Assembly (NCBI GenBank): GCA_004357505.1
Contig: SMWC01000066.1
Coordinates: 1-31,631, forward strand
Direction of reading: 5' to 3'
DNA: 31,631 nucleotides
Source: Gammaproteobacteria bacterium
Lineage (GTDB): Bacteria; Pseudomonadota; Gammaproteobacteria; Steroidobacterales; Rariloculaceae
Part shown: one piece after another, positions 7,209 through 16,016 of the stretch
Position numbering within the stretch: position 1 is the first letter of the stretch
Layout of the letters: the number at the start of each line of letters is the position of its first letter
Translations under genes and position numbers: made by a program
Notes under the pieces: generated by a model
The model's input: only the letters and a program-made list of their open reading frames with translations
What the model was told of the DNA's origin: nothing
Databases searched by the model: none

Positions 7209-8168
7209 GTGAAGACCAGCAAGTACATCTGGCATGACGGCGAATTTGTTCCGTGGGAAAAAGCCACGGTGCATGTACTGACCCATGCACTGCATTACGG
7301 CTCCTCCGTTTTCGAAGGTATCCGTGTCTACAAGAGCCCGGCTGGACCCGTCGGGTTTCGTCTCACGGACCACATCCGTCGCATGTTCAATTCGGCCAAG
7401 ATTTACTACCTCGATATACCTTACTCTCTCGACACGCTTGTCACGGCGTGCAAAGACCTGGTACTGAAGAACGGTCTGGTTGATGGTGCCTACATTCGTC
7501 CGCTCGCGTACCGAGGCTATGGCGAAATGGGGGTTGCCGGGGATCCCGCTGCGCCAGCAAATTGCTCGATCGCGGCCTGGGAGTGGGGTTCTTATCTGGG
7601 CGACGGTGGGCTCGAGAATGGCGTCGATGTCTGCATCTCTTCGTGGCAGCGGGTCGCGCCCAATACGGTGCCGGCCTTGGCGAAGGCAGGCGGCAATTAT
7701 CTTTCGAGTCTTCTGGTCACGTTGGAAGCGCGCCGCCTGGGATTCACGGAAGGGATAGCACTCAACACCGCGGGCTATGTGAGCGAAGGTGCGGGCGAGA
7801 ATCTGTTTCTGGTCCAGGACGGTACGCTCTACACGCCGCCGGTTTCAGCTTCGATCCTCGCCGGTCTGACTCGCCATTCCGTGCTCGCGTTAGCTGAGAC
7901 CCTGGGTTTGGCCGTACTCGAACAGAATATTCCGCGAGAGATGCTCTATATCGCGGATGAGGTTTTTCTTACGGGCACCGCAGCCGAAATCACACCGGTT
8001 CGATCTGTTGACAAAATTACCGTCGGCAACGGGTGTCGCGGGCCGATTACGGCGAGCCTGCAGGAGAAGTTCTTCGGTCTCTTCGATGGTTCGACGCCGG
8101 ACCAGTGGGGTTGGTTGGAGCCGCTCGAGGCAGGCGGCGGCCAGGTCGACCGTCCGGTCGCCGTCTGA
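7209..8168 (+). CDS. ilvE: Branched-chain amino acid aminotransferase
   Basis: IlvE is a fold-type IV PLP enzyme that transfers the amino group in the last step of leucine, isoleucine and valine synthesis. The 319-residue protein contains HALHYGSSVFEGIRVY (26-41), the PLP lysine in ALAKAGGNYLSS (Lys159, close to Lys160 of the E. coli enzyme) and the EGAGENLF phosphate-binding region. The start is a GTG (7209) with AAGGA about ten bases upstream; no in-frame ATG gives the expected N-terminus. Its position between leuA and leuC is unusual and suggests coordinate control of leucine synthesis with its final transamination. Confidence 0.95.
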   Translation: MKTSKYIWHDGEFVPWEKATVHVLTHALHYGSSVFEGIRVYKSPAGPVGFRLTDHIRRMFNSAKIYYLDIPYSLDTLVTACKDLVLKNGLVDGAYIRPLAYRGYGEMGVAGDPAAPANCSIAAWEWGSYLGDGGLENGVDVCISSWQRVAPNTVPALAKAGGNYLSSLLVTLEARRLGFTEGIALNTAGYVSEGAGENLFLVQDGTLYTPPVSASILAGLTRHSVLALAETLGLAVLEQNIPREMLYIADEVFLTGTAAEITPVRSVDKITVGNGCRGPITASLQEKFFGLFDGSTPDQWGWLEPLEAGGGQVDRPVAV

Positions 8169-8182
8169 GCGCGGAGACAACG

Positions 8183-9586
8183 ATGAAGACCTTATTCGAG
8201 AAAGTCTGGGACCGGCATGTGGTTGTCGCGGAGACGGACGATTCCCCTGCGATACTCTATATCGATTTGCATCTCGTCCATGAGGTGACCTCGCCGCAGG
8301 CTTTCAGCCTCCTCCGCGATCACGGCTTACATGTCAGGCGGCCGGAGCAGACGCTTGCGACGATGGACCATTCGATACCGACGACGCCGGTGAGTTCGCT
8401 GGCGGACCTTGTGGTCGTGAGCGACACGCCCGCCACGCGGCAACTCGTTCAGATGGACAAGAACTGCAGCGAATTCGGCATCGTGCTACGCGGCTTCTCA
8501 AGTCCTGAACGCGGCATCGTGCACATTATCGGTCCGGAGCTTGGAGCGACGCAGCCCGGCATGACGATCGTTTGCGGCGACTCCCATACGAGTACCCACG
8601 GCGCGTTCGGCGCGTTGGCCTTCGGTATTGGTACGACGGAGGTGGCGCATGTGCTCGCGACTCAATGCTTGCTGCAGAGGCGACCGCAGACTTTCGCGGT
8701 GAATCTGGAAGGAACGTTATCTCGCGGCGTGACGGCAAAAGATATTGTGTTGAGCATCATCGGCCAGATCGGCGTCGGCGGCGGCACCGGACATGCGATC
8801 GAGTATCGTGGTTCCGCTATCACGGCGCTCTCGATGGAAGAGCGTATGACGATCTGCAATATGTCCATCGAAGCGGGTGCGAAGGCCGGGATGATTGCGC
8901 CGGACGACACGACCTATGAATATCTGGCCGGCCGCCCGCATGCACCGTCAGGAGCGGACTGGGATCAGGCGCTCGCGGCCTGGCAGCGACTTCCCGGAGA
9001 CTCCGAAGCGCGCTTCGATAAGCAGGTCACGCTGGACGTGTCGAAGATGAAACCCATGGTGACTTTCGGGACGAATCCCGGCATGGTCATCTCGATCGAC
9101 GAACCGGTGCCCACCCCGGCGGGGAATGACGCAGCATTCGCCAAGGCTCTGGCCTACATGCAACTCGAATCGGGCAAGCCGCTGGCCGGAACGCCTGTGG
9201 ACATCGTGTTCATCGGTAGTTGCACGAACTCACGTTTGAGTGATCTCGAAGTTGCCGCCGGGCTACTGCGGGGGCGTCAGATTGCCGCAAACGTTCGCAT
9301 GCTCGTCGTCCCGGGTTCACAACAGGTCAAAGCGGACGCCGAGGCGCGTGGCTTGGATCAGGTTTTCAAGGCAGCCGGAGCTGAGTGGCGCGAGCCGGGT
9401 TGCTCGATGTGTATAGCGATGAATGGCGACGTCGTACCGGCCGGCAAGCTGGCCGTAAGCACGAGTAACCGGAACTTCGAGGGTCGGCAAGGCGTCGGTG
9501 GCCGAACGATACTCGCCAGTCCGTTGACCGCTGCCGCTTCGGCACTGACCGGTGTCGTCAGCGACCCCCGACAGTTCCTGGATTAA
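8183..9586 (+). CDS. leuC: 3-isopropylmalate dehydratase, large subunit
   Basis: With LeuD, LeuC isomerises 2- to 3-isopropylmalate using a [4Fe-4S] cluster. The 467-residue length matches E. coli LeuC. The cluster cysteines are at 347 (FIGSCTNSR), 407 and 410 (GCSMC), the same spacing as in characterised enzymes. Other family stretches include HEVTSPQAF and CGDSHTSTHGAFGALAFGIGT. I chose ATG 8183 because GCGGAGA precedes it and the N-terminus aligns with the family; an upstream extension into ilvE is possible on paper but overlaps that gene. It follows ilvE by 14 bases. Confidence 0.96.
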   Translation: MKTLFEKVWDRHVVVAETDDSPAILYIDLHLVHEVTSPQAFSLLRDHGLHVRRPEQTLATMDHSIPTTPVSSLADLVVVSDTPATRQLVQMDKNCSEFGIVLRGFSSPERGIVHIIGPELGATQPGMTIVCGDSHTSTHGAFGALAFGIGTTEVAHVLATQCLLQRRPQTFAVNLEGTLSRGVTAKDIVLSIIGQIGVGGGTGHAIEYRGSAITALSMEERMTICNMSIEAGAKAGMIAPDDTTYEYLAGRPHAPSGADWDQALAAWQRLPGDSEARFDKQVTLDVSKMKPMVTFGTNPGMVISIDEPVPTPAGNDAAFAKALAYMQLESGKPLAGTPVDIVFIGSCTNSRLSDLEVAAGLLRGRQIAANVRMLVVPGSQQVKADAEARGLDQVFKAAGAEWREPGCSMCIAMNGDVVPAGKLAVSTSNRNFEGRQGVGGRTILASPLTAAASALTGVVSDPRQFLD

Positions 9587-9591
9587 CAGCA

Positions 9592-10167
9592 ATGAAGCCT
9601 TTGACACGGATCAGTTCCCGGACCGCTGTTCTTGCGTTGACCGACGTAGACACCGACCAGATTATCCCCGCCCGCTACCTGACGACAACGGTCAGGCAGG
9701 GACTTGGGCAGCACTTGTTTGCTGACTGGCGCTACGCAGCCGATGGTAGTGCAAAAGCGGATTTCGTCTTGAACCAGCCGGATGCAGAGGGTGCCGCGGC
9801 CCTGATCGTCGGCCGAAATTTCGGTTGCGGTTCCTCGCGCGAGCATGCGCCGTGGGCCTTATTGGATTACGGCTTTGAGGTTGTCATCAGTACAGAGATC
9901 GCCGACATCTTCTTAAATAATTCGCTGAAGAACGGGCTGATTCCGGTGATCGTGGATGAGGAGATTCATCGTTGGCTTCTCGATCATCCCGGTGTGGAGA
10001 TCAGTGTAGACATTGATACGCTCGAATTGGTGATTCCGGAGCATGATCCGATCCCATTCAACATTGACCGCTTCTCCCGTTACTGTCTGTTGAACGGCAT
10101 CGATCAGCTCGGTTTTCTACTCCAGCACGACGCGGCCATCGACGAATACGAAGCCCGAACTCGATGA
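9592..10167 (+). CDS. leuD: 3-isopropylmalate dehydratase, small subunit
   Basis: LeuD is the partner of LeuC and supplies the swivelling domain that completes the active site. The 191-residue protein shows TDVDTDQIIPARYL (17-30), IVGRNFGCGSSREHAPWAL and IFLNNSLKNGLIP, all diagnostic. It is slightly shorter than E. coli LeuD (201). The ATG lies five bases after the leuC stop and has no strong ribosome site, so translation is probably coupled to leuC. Its stop overlaps the leuB start (ATGA). Confidence 0.96.
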   Translation: MKPLTRISSRTAVLALTDVDTDQIIPARYLTTTVRQGLGQHLFADWRYAADGSAKADFVLNQPDAEGAAALIVGRNFGCGSSREHAPWALLDYGFEVVISTEIADIFLNNSLKNGLIPVIVDEEIHRWLLDHPGVEISVDIDTLELVIPEHDPIPFNIDRFSRYCLLNGIDQLGFLLQHDAAIDEYEARTR

Positions 10168-11231
10168 GTCGCACCGTCGTCGTCTTGCCTGGAGACGGCA
10201 TCGGCCCAGAGGTTACCGCTCAGGCGATCCGTGTACTCGAAGCGGTAGCAGCCAAGCTCGATCTCGCTCTGGAGCTCCTTGAGGCGCCGATCGGCGGTGC
10301 TGCTTTCGACGCGGTAGGCCGGCCTCTTCCGGACGACACACTCGCGCTCTGCCGTGCGGCCGACGCAGTATTTCTTGGCGCGGTCGGGGGGCCACAGTGG
10401 GCTGACGTGGCAGTGGAATTGCGCCCGGAGCAAGCGTTGCTTGATCTACGGCGATCGCTCGGCCTGTTCGCGAACTTGCGACCGGTCAAGCCCCATCCGG
10501 AACTCGCTGCGGCGTCGCCGCTGCGGCCCGAGCGGCTAGTCGGCGTGGACATGATCATCATTCGCGAACTGACGGGCGGCATCTATTTCGGCAAGCGTGG
10601 TCGGAGCGAATCCGCAGCGTTTGATACCTGCGAGTACTCGGTATCGGAGGTGGAACGCATCTGCCGTGTTGCTGGGCGCCTGGCCCTGGAGCGGCGTCGA
10701 AAAGTCACCTCGGTGGACAAGGCGAATGTGCTGGATACCTCGCGGCTGTGGCGCGAGACCGCGATCCGCGTGTTCACGACAGAGTTCCCCGAGATCGAAC
10801 TCGAGCACCTCTACATCGACGCTGCCGCGATGCACCTGTTGAGCCGACCGGCGGACTTCGATGTCATCGTTACCGACAATATGTTCGGCGACATCCTTTC
10901 CGATGAGGCGTCGATGCTGGCCGGTTCGCTCGGCGTACTGCCCTCTGCGTCATTGGGCGCCGCCGGGCCCGGTCTTTATGAACCGATTCACGGCTCGGCG
11001 CCGGATATCGCCGGCCGGGATATCGCCAATCCCTGTGGTGCGATCCTGAGCATCGCGATGCTGCTGCGGCACTCTCTGGATCTCCCGGATGCTGCGGATG
11101 CGGTGGAGCTTGCCGTGCGCGACGCGCTCGAAACCGGGACTCGGACCGCCGATCTCGCGGTGACGGGGGGCGCGAAACCGACGGGTACCGCCGGTTTTGG
11201 CGACGCGGTACTCGCTCGCCTGGCGCTCTGA
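10164..11231 (+). CDS. leuB: 3-isopropylmalate dehydrogenase
   Basis: LeuB oxidises and decarboxylates 3-isopropylmalate to 2-oxoisocaproate with NAD+. The 355-residue protein starts with VVVLPGDGIGPEV. It has the substrate-binding ELTGGIYFG segment and the signature TDNMFGDILSDEASMLAGS, including metal-binding aspartates. GLYEPIHGSAPDIAG is the NAD-binding loop, with an acidic residue pattern typical for NAD rather than NADP use. It overlaps leuD by four bases (ATGA) and is the last gene of the attenuated operon. Only ten bases separate its stop from the next promoter and no terminator is seen, so read-through into the his operon is possible. Confidence 0.96.
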   Translation: MSRTVVVLPGDGIGPEVTAQAIRVLEAVAAKLDLALELLEAPIGGAAFDAVGRPLPDDTLALCRAADAVFLGAVGGPQWADVAVELRPEQALLDLRRSLGLFANLRPVKPHPELAAASPLRPERLVGVDMIIIRELTGGIYFGKRGRSESAAFDTCEYSVSEVERICRVAGRLALERRRKVTSVDKANVLDTSRLWRETAIRVFTTEFPEIELEHLYIDAAAMHLLSRPADFDVIVTDNMFGDILSDEASMLAGSLGVLPSASLGAAGPGLYEPIHGSAPDIAGRDIANPCGAILSIAMLLRHSLDLPDAADAVELAVRDALETGTRTADLAVTGGAKPTGTAGFGDAVLARLAL

Positions 11232-11240
11232 ACGAACTCC

Positions 11241-11267
11241 TTGACGCCGGAACCCATCTGCTATAAT
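11241..11267 (+). promoter_or_regulatory. Promoter of the regulator-his operon
   Basis: A perfect -10 box TATAAT (11262-11267) is preceded by TGC (an extended -10 element) and by TTGACG (11241-11246) at a short 15-base spacing. The extended -10 compensates for the spacing. Transcription would start near 11274, inside the palindrome described separately. Confidence 0.72.
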
Positions 11268-11289
11268 GTATTAGCACATTATTACATTA
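11264..11289 (+). promoter_or_regulatory. Palindromic operator over the his promoter
   Basis: Ten-base arms TAATGTATTA (11264-11273) and TATTACATTA (11280-11289) are inverted repeats matching at nine of ten positions, separated by GCACAT. The site covers the -10 box and the expected start point, the position of a repressor site. The gene immediately downstream encodes a TrpR-superfamily regulator, its likely ligand. Confidence 0.7.
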
Positions 11290-11307
11290 CTACGGCGCGG
11301 GTTCGCT

Positions 11308-11616
11308 ATGAAACTTCATCGCGGTTTGACCGAACAGGCAGCTAGCGCAGCCGAAACGGGGTTATATCAGGCCATACTGAACCTCCGTACCGAGGACGAA
11401 TGCCGGCGGTTCTTCACCGATCTCTGCACACCGGCCGAGCTCGAGGCGCTGGTGGATCGCTGGGCCGTAGTGGCTTACCTCGATGACGGACTCCCATACC
11501 GGAAGATTCACGCGCTAACCGGCGTCTCCGTTACCACCATCGGCCGCGTGGCCCGCTTTCTGAGCGCCGGGAACGGCGGCTACAGTACGGCCTTAGAGCG
11601 ACTTAATAGAACTTAG
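11308..11616 (+). CDS. TrpR/YerC/YecD-family transcriptional regulator, probable repressor of histidine genes
   Basis: This 102-residue protein is built like YerC/YecD, a branch of the TrpR superfamily. A helical N-terminus (LYQAILNLRTEDECRRFF) leads to DLCTPAELEALVDRWAVVAYLDDGLPYRKI, then the helix-turn-helix ALTGVSVTTIGRVARFL (about 69-85), and a C-terminal NGGYSTALERL typical of the family. It lies between a palindromic operator and hisG, fourteen bases before the latter. Related proteins next to his genes in Xanthomonadales have, to my recollection, been called HisR from comparative genomics; histidine as effector is therefore likely but not shown here. The ribosome site is weak, consistent with low expression. 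TrpR proper is less likely because the neighbours are his genes. Confidence 0.85.
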   Translation: MKLHRGLTEQAASAAETGLYQAILNLRTEDECRRFFTDLCTPAELEALVDRWAVVAYLDDGLPYRKIHALTGVSVTTIGRVARFLSAGNGGYSTALERLNRT

Positions 11617-11630
11617 GTAGAGACATCACC

Positions 11631-12533
11631 ATGCAGCAACAAACCGCACGTATCAAGATTGCCGTGCAGAAGTCCGGGCGCTTGACCGATCACTCATTGG
11701 AGTTGCTGAGTCGTTGCGGCTTGAGCTACTCGAAGGGCCGAGATCAGTTGATTTGTTACGGAGAGAATATGCCTGTCGATGTGCTGTTGGTTCGTGACGA
11801 CGACATTCCGAGCCTGGTGCAGGAAGATATCTGCGATCTCGGTATCGTCGGCTTAAATGTCGTCGAGGAATACCGCCTCGGTATCGGTACGGCGGACGCG
11901 TCGGCGGTATTTCGGCAGGTGAGCCTATTGGACTTTGGGCATTGCCGCCTGTCGTTCGGCGTTCCTGATGGCACGAGTTTCGAAGGTTCGGTGTCATTGG
12001 CCGGTAAGCGAATCGCGACTAGCTACCCGAGAATCCTCAAAGACTATCTGCAGCGCGAGGGCGTTGATGCGACGGTCGTTGAGTTTTCGGGTGCTGTTGA
12101 GATCGCCCCAAGCCTGGGCAAGGCGGATCTGATCTGTGATCTCGTGTCGAGTGGTTCAACCTTACGGGCCAACCAACTCTATGAGGCGCAAACGATACTC
12201 GAAAGCCGTGCTGCACTGATCCAAACACCCGTCCAGGTACCGGAAGAGAAGGCCGTCTGGATTAAACGATTGCTGCAACGCATCGAGGGCGTACAACAGG
12301 TACGCGAGAGCAAGTACATTGTGTTGCACGCACCGCGGTCTGCGTTGGACGCGATTCGCGCGCTACTGCCCGGCAGCGAAGCACCGACGATCATGCCCCT
12401 TGACGGGCGTGACGATAAAGTGGCCCTGCACGCCGTATGTCGCGAGAACGTCTTTTGGGAAACGTTGGAGCAGCTCAAGGAAGCGGGCGCAAGTTCGATT
12501 CTAGTCTTACCCGTAGAAAAGATGTTGGCGTAG
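11631..12533 (+). CDS. hisG: ATP phosphoribosyltransferase, long form
   Basis: HisG joins ATP and PRPP in the first, feedback-inhibited step of histidine synthesis. The 300 residues match the long (homohexameric) form of E. coli (299). The catalytic domain begins KIAVQKSGRLTDHSLELL, the PRPP loop is in DLICDLVSSGSTLRANQL, and a C-terminal regulatory domain (about 225-300) binds histidine in the family. HisZ is therefore not needed. AGGTAGAGA precedes the ATG. It is the first enzyme gene behind the TrpR-family regulator. Confidence 0.96.
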   Translation: MQQQTARIKIAVQKSGRLTDHSLELLSRCGLSYSKGRDQLICYGENMPVDVLLVRDDDIPSLVQEDICDLGIVGLNVVEEYRLGIGTADASAVFRQVSLLDFGHCRLSFGVPDGTSFEGSVSLAGKRIATSYPRILKDYLQREGVDATVVEFSGAVEIAPSLGKADLICDLVSSGSTLRANQLYEAQTILESRAALIQTPVQVPEEKAVWIKRLLQRIEGVQQVRESKYIVLHAPRSALDAIRALLPGSEAPTIMPLDGRDDKVALHAVCRENVFWETLEQLKEAGASSILVLPVEKMLA

Positions 12534-12542
12534 TAGCGGCGT

Positions 12543-13865
12543 ATGCAACAGGTCGTCTGGCAAAAATTGGATTCCGACGGGCGCGAGGCGGTTCTGCGTC
12601 GCCCTGCGTTGGTTCAAGACGATCGTTTGCAGATCGAAGTCGCGCGTATTATTCAACGCGTCCGGCGGGACGGCGATCAGGCACTGCAGGAGCTGACCGC
12701 GGAGCTTGACGGCGTCAAGCTCTCGGAGTTGAGAGTCACCGAAGACGAGTTTATCGCCGCGGAAAGGGCTCTGACTCAAGGTCAGCACGAAGCCTTAGCT
12801 GCAGCGGCGGCAAATATTCAGTCCTTCCACGAGGCGCAACTGCCTGAGTCGGTCGTTGTTGAGACGGCGCCCGGTGTCGTTTGTGAACGCGTATATCGTC
12901 CGATTCAAAGCGTCGGGCTGTATGTGCCTGCGGGCAGTGCTCCCCTCCCCTCTACTGCGCTGATGCTCGCGATCCCCGCTGCGCTGGCCGGTTGTCAGAC
13001 GCGGATTCTGTGTACCCCCCCGCAGGCCGACGGTCAGGCGGATCGTGCGATCCTGACGGTGGCGAGATCATGCGGTGTGCAACAGGTATTCAAGCTGGGC
13101 GGCGCGCAGGCAATCGCAGCCATGGCTTACGGTACCGAGACCGTACCGAAGGTGGAGAAGGTATTCGGCCCGGGTAGCACCTGGGTCACGGCGGCCAAAG
13201 CACAGGTTGCCCAGGATCCGTTGGGCGCCGCACGCGACATGCCGGCGGGACCCTCCGAGGTCCTGATCATCGCTGATGACACCGCGAATCCCGCGTTCGT
13301 AGCGGCGGATCTGCTGTCGCAAGCAGAGCACGGACCGGATTCACAGGTCCTGCTAGTCACGACGAGCTCCGGCTTGTGTGCTGCAACGCTGACCGAATTA
13401 GACACGCAGCAGGCGCGCCTGCCGCGCCGGGACATCGTCTCGCAGTCACTGAAATACTCCGCCGCTATTCTGGTTGCTGATCTTGAGATGGCGGTGGAGG
13501 TAGCGAATCGCTACGCGCCTGAACACTTGCTGCTGCAGATCGAGAACCCCCGGGCCTGGCTCGATCGAATTCAGGCTGCCGGTTCGGTGTTTCTCGGGCC
13601 CTGGGCGCCCGAGTCCGTGGGCGACTATTGCAGCGGCACGAACCATGTCTTGCCGACCTATGGTTTCGCGCGCGCCTACTCGAGCCTTGGGGTCAGCGAC
13701 TTCCTGCGCTCGATGACGGTCCAGGAGCTAACGCCGGCAGGCCTTGCGACAGTCGGGCCGATTGCCGAGACCTTGGCGGACCTGGAAGGCCTTGACGCTC
13801 ACAGCCGAGCGGTACGACAACGCTTGGACTATCTTGCCGGTGAAGATCTCCGTAATCGGCTATGA
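12543..13865 (+). CDS. hisD: Histidinol dehydrogenase
   Basis: HisD performs the last two steps, oxidising histidinol to histidine with two NAD+. The 440-residue protein shows the expected zinc ligands: Gln and His in LLSQAEHGPDSQ, Asp in SVGDYCSGTNH, and a C-terminal His in LDAHSRAV. PAGSAPLPSTALMLAIPA and KVFGPGSTWVTAAK are family signatures. It follows hisG by nine bases and its stop overlaps the hisC start (ATGA). Placing hisD second is the classical enterobacterial order. Confidence 0.96.
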   Translation: MQQVVWQKLDSDGREAVLRRPALVQDDRLQIEVARIIQRVRRDGDQALQELTAELDGVKLSELRVTEDEFIAAERALTQGQHEALAAAAANIQSFHEAQLPESVVVETAPGVVCERVYRPIQSVGLYVPAGSAPLPSTALMLAIPAALAGCQTRILCTPPQADGQADRAILTVARSCGVQQVFKLGGAQAIAAMAYGTETVPKVEKVFGPGSTWVTAAKAQVAQDPLGAARDMPAGPSEVLIIADDTANPAFVAADLLSQAEHGPDSQVLLVTTSSGLCAATLTELDTQQARLPRRDIVSQSLKYSAAILVADLEMAVEVANRYAPEHLLLQIENPRAWLDRIQAAGSVFLGPWAPESVGDYCSGTNHVLPTYGFARAYSSLGVSDFLRSMTVQELTPAGLATVGPIAETLADLEGLDAHSRAVRQRLDYLAGEDLRNRL

Positions 13866-14953
13866 GCGGCATCTTAAAACTGGCTCGGCAAGAGCTGACA
13901 AGTCTGCCGCCCTATGTCCCCGGCGCCTACGAGCCGGGTTACATTCGTCTGAATGCGAACGAGTCGCCCTGGAAGGCACCGGGCGATCCTACCGAGCGCG
14001 GCCTTAACATCTATCCGCCACCGCGCCCCGATTCGATTACGCAACGGCTTAGCGAACAGTACGCTGTATCCGCGAAAGCGTTGCTGGTTACGCGCGGCAC
14101 GAGCGAGGCCATCGACCTGTTGATCCGCGGATTCTGCACCGCGGGCCGTGATCAGATTCTGATTTGCCCGCCGACGTTTGATATGTACCGGCTGTATGCG
14201 GGTATTCAGGGCGCCGAGGTTCTCTCGGTGCCGCTGCTAAGAGATCGGGACCCCGACCGGGATTTTACGCTCGACGTTTCGCGCATGATTGCTAACAGCA
14301 GTGAGCGCACGAAACTGGTTTTTATCTGTTCGCCCAACAATCCTACCGGGCGGGCAATGGACCCCGCAAAACTCGATGCTATCTGCCGTGCGGTCGAGGG
14401 TCGATCGTTGGTGGTCATCGATGAGGCCTATCAGGAGTTTTCGACGACACAGGGGTTTAGTGGGCTGCAGACTCGGTATGACCACGTCGTGTTGTTGCGT
14501 ACGCTTTCCAAGTTTGTATCGATGGCTGGTGTGCGCTGTGGGGCCTTGATCGGCCAGCCGGAGTTGATCGAGTTTCTTGGTAAAGTGCTGCCGCCGTATA
14601 CGTTTCCAACGCCCTCGATCGAACTGGTGTTGACCGCGTTGGCTACCGACTCACTACGAATCTCAGCAGAACGTACGGCGCTGCTGCGCGCCGAGCGGGC
14701 GCGATTGGCGAAGGCACTAGCGGCTAGTCCGCTGGTTACCAAAGTCTGGCCGAGCGATGCCAATTTCGTTTTGGTGGAGACGACAGACGGATCGCGCTTC
14801 GTTGAAGCTGCCCACCGCGCACGGATTCTGGTCAGGGTTTTTCCCACCGATGCGAATTTGACCAACTGTGTGCGAATCACCGTCGGTCAACCGGAACATA
14901 ATGATCGGCTACTGCAAGCCGTCTCGAGTGAGGGGATCGCGGATGGCGAATAA
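13862..14953 (+). CDS. hisC: Histidinol-phosphate aminotransferase
   Basis: HisC is a fold-type I PLP enzyme converting imidazole acetol phosphate to histidinol phosphate with glutamate. The 363-residue protein has NANESPWKAPG near the N-terminus, the SPNNPTGRAMD motif, VVIDEAYQEF, and the Schiff-base lysine Lys217 in RTLSKFVSMAGVRCG. It overlaps hisD by four bases, and the hisB start lies 11 bases inside its 3' end, so translation along hisD-hisC-hisB is tightly coupled. Confidence 0.96.
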   Translation: MSGILKLARQELTSLPPYVPGAYEPGYIRLNANESPWKAPGDPTERGLNIYPPPRPDSITQRLSEQYAVSAKALLVTRGTSEAIDLLIRGFCTAGRDQILICPPTFDMYRLYAGIQGAEVLSVPLLRDRDPDRDFTLDVSRMIANSSERTKLVFICSPNNPTGRAMDPAKLDAICRAVEGRSLVVIDEAYQEFSTTQGFSGLQTRYDHVVLLRTLSKFVSMAGVRCGALIGQPELIEFLGKVLPPYTFPTPSIELVLTALATDSLRISAERTALLRAERARLAKALAASPLVTKVWPSDANFVLVETTDGSRFVEAAHRARILVRVFPTDANLTNCVRITVGQPEHNDRLLQAVSSEGIADGE

Positions 14954-16016
14954 GGTCTTATTTCTCGATCGTGACGGTACGTTGATTGAAGAGCCGGACG
15001 ATGGGCAAGTCGATTCACTTGCCAAGGTTCGCTTGTTGCCGGGTGTGATCCCCGCGCTGCTGTCCTTCAAGGCGGCCGGCTACGAGTTCGTCATCGTCAG
15101 CAATCAAGACGGGCTAGGGACGGATGCGTTCCCGCAAGCGGACTTTGATACTGCCCATGCGCACATGCTACGCATGTTCAATTCACAGGGCGTTACATTC
15201 GCCGCCGAGTTCTTTTGTCCGCACACGGCCGAAGACGGATGTGTATGCCGCAAACCGCGAGCAGGCTTAATCCACGACTATCTGGCTACGCGCGATCTCG
15301 ATCGTGACAGTTCGGTGGTCATCGGTGATCGGGAAACCGACCTCGAGCTTGCGGCCAACCTTGGTCTGAAAGGATTTAAGGTCGCCTGCGCTGGTTCCGC
15401 TGCAGAGACTTGGACGGAAATCGCTCACGTCCTTCTAGATCAACCTCGTCGTGCTGCGGTGACAAGACGCACGAACGAGACGGATGTCCAAGTGGAGGTG
15501 GACCTCGACAGACCCGGCCCGCCGCAAATCGAGACGGGAATCGGCTTTTTCGATCACATGCTCGAACAATTGGGAAAACATGGTGGTTTCGAACTGAATG
15601 TTCGTTGCTCAGGTGATCTTCGGGTCGACGAGCACCATACGGTGGAAGATGTGGCGCTGGCACTCGGAGAGGCGCTCAGACAAGCGTTGGGAGACAAACG
15701 CGGCATTCAGCGCTACGGATTCCTCCTACCAATGGACGAAGCAGTGGCGCAGATCTCCGTAGATTTGGGTGGAAGGCCGTATCTCGTGTTCGACGGCGAG
15801 TTCCCGCGAGAGCGCGTGGGCGAGTTACCGACCGAGTTAGTACCTCATTTCTTCCGTTCGCTTAGCGAAGCGCTGGGTGCTGCGATTCAGATCCGTGTCC
15901 AGGGCGACAACGCGCATCACATGGTAGAAGCATGTTTTAAGGGTGTTGCGCGGACACTGCGACAGGCGTTCGTTCGCGACGGCAAAGAGTTGCCGTCGAC
16001 AAAGGGCGTGTTGTGA
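14943..16016 (+). CDS. hisB: Bifunctional histidinol-phosphatase / imidazoleglycerol-phosphate dehydratase
   Basis: This 357-residue protein carries two activities, as in E. coli (355). The N-terminal HAD phosphatase (about 1-165) has the nucleophile motif FLDRDGTL (Asp9, Asp11), a zinc-binding CPHTAEDGCVCRKPR loop and GDRETDLE. The C-terminal dehydratase (about 170-357) contains ETGIGFFDHMLEQLGKHGG, DEHHTVEDVALALGEA and the metal-binding DNAHHMVEACFKG. The start at ATG 14943 matches the usual MANKVLFLDRDG N-terminus; a longer frame would run far into hisC. The fusion is a gammaproteobacterial trait. The GTGA at its end overlaps the hisH start. Confidence 0.96.
   Translation: MANKVLFLDRDGTLIEEPDDGQVDSLAKVRLLPGVIPALLSFKAAGYEFVIVSNQDGLGTDAFPQADFDTAHAHMLRMFNSQGVTFAAEFFCPHTAEDGCVCRKPRAGLIHDYLATRDLDRDSSVVIGDRETDLELAANLGLKGFKVACAGSAAETWTEIAHVLLDQPRRAAVTRRTNETDVQVEVDLDRPGPPQIETGIGFFDHMLEQLGKHGGFELNVRCSGDLRVDEHHTVEDVALALGEALRQALGDKRGIQRYGFLLPMDEAVAQISVDLGGRPYLVFDGEFPRERVGELPTELVPHFFRSLSEALGAAIQIRVQGDNAHHMVEACFKGVARTLRQAFVRDGKELPSTKGVL

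Noticed and set aside
8033..8182. N-terminal extension of leuC by 50 codons
   Set aside because: It overlaps ilvE in another frame; ATG 8183 has a ribosome site and aligns with LeuC proteins.
14868..14942. Longer hisB frame starting inside hisC
   Set aside because: The extension shows no similarity to HisB, while ATG 14943 gives the canonical MANKVLFLDRDG start.
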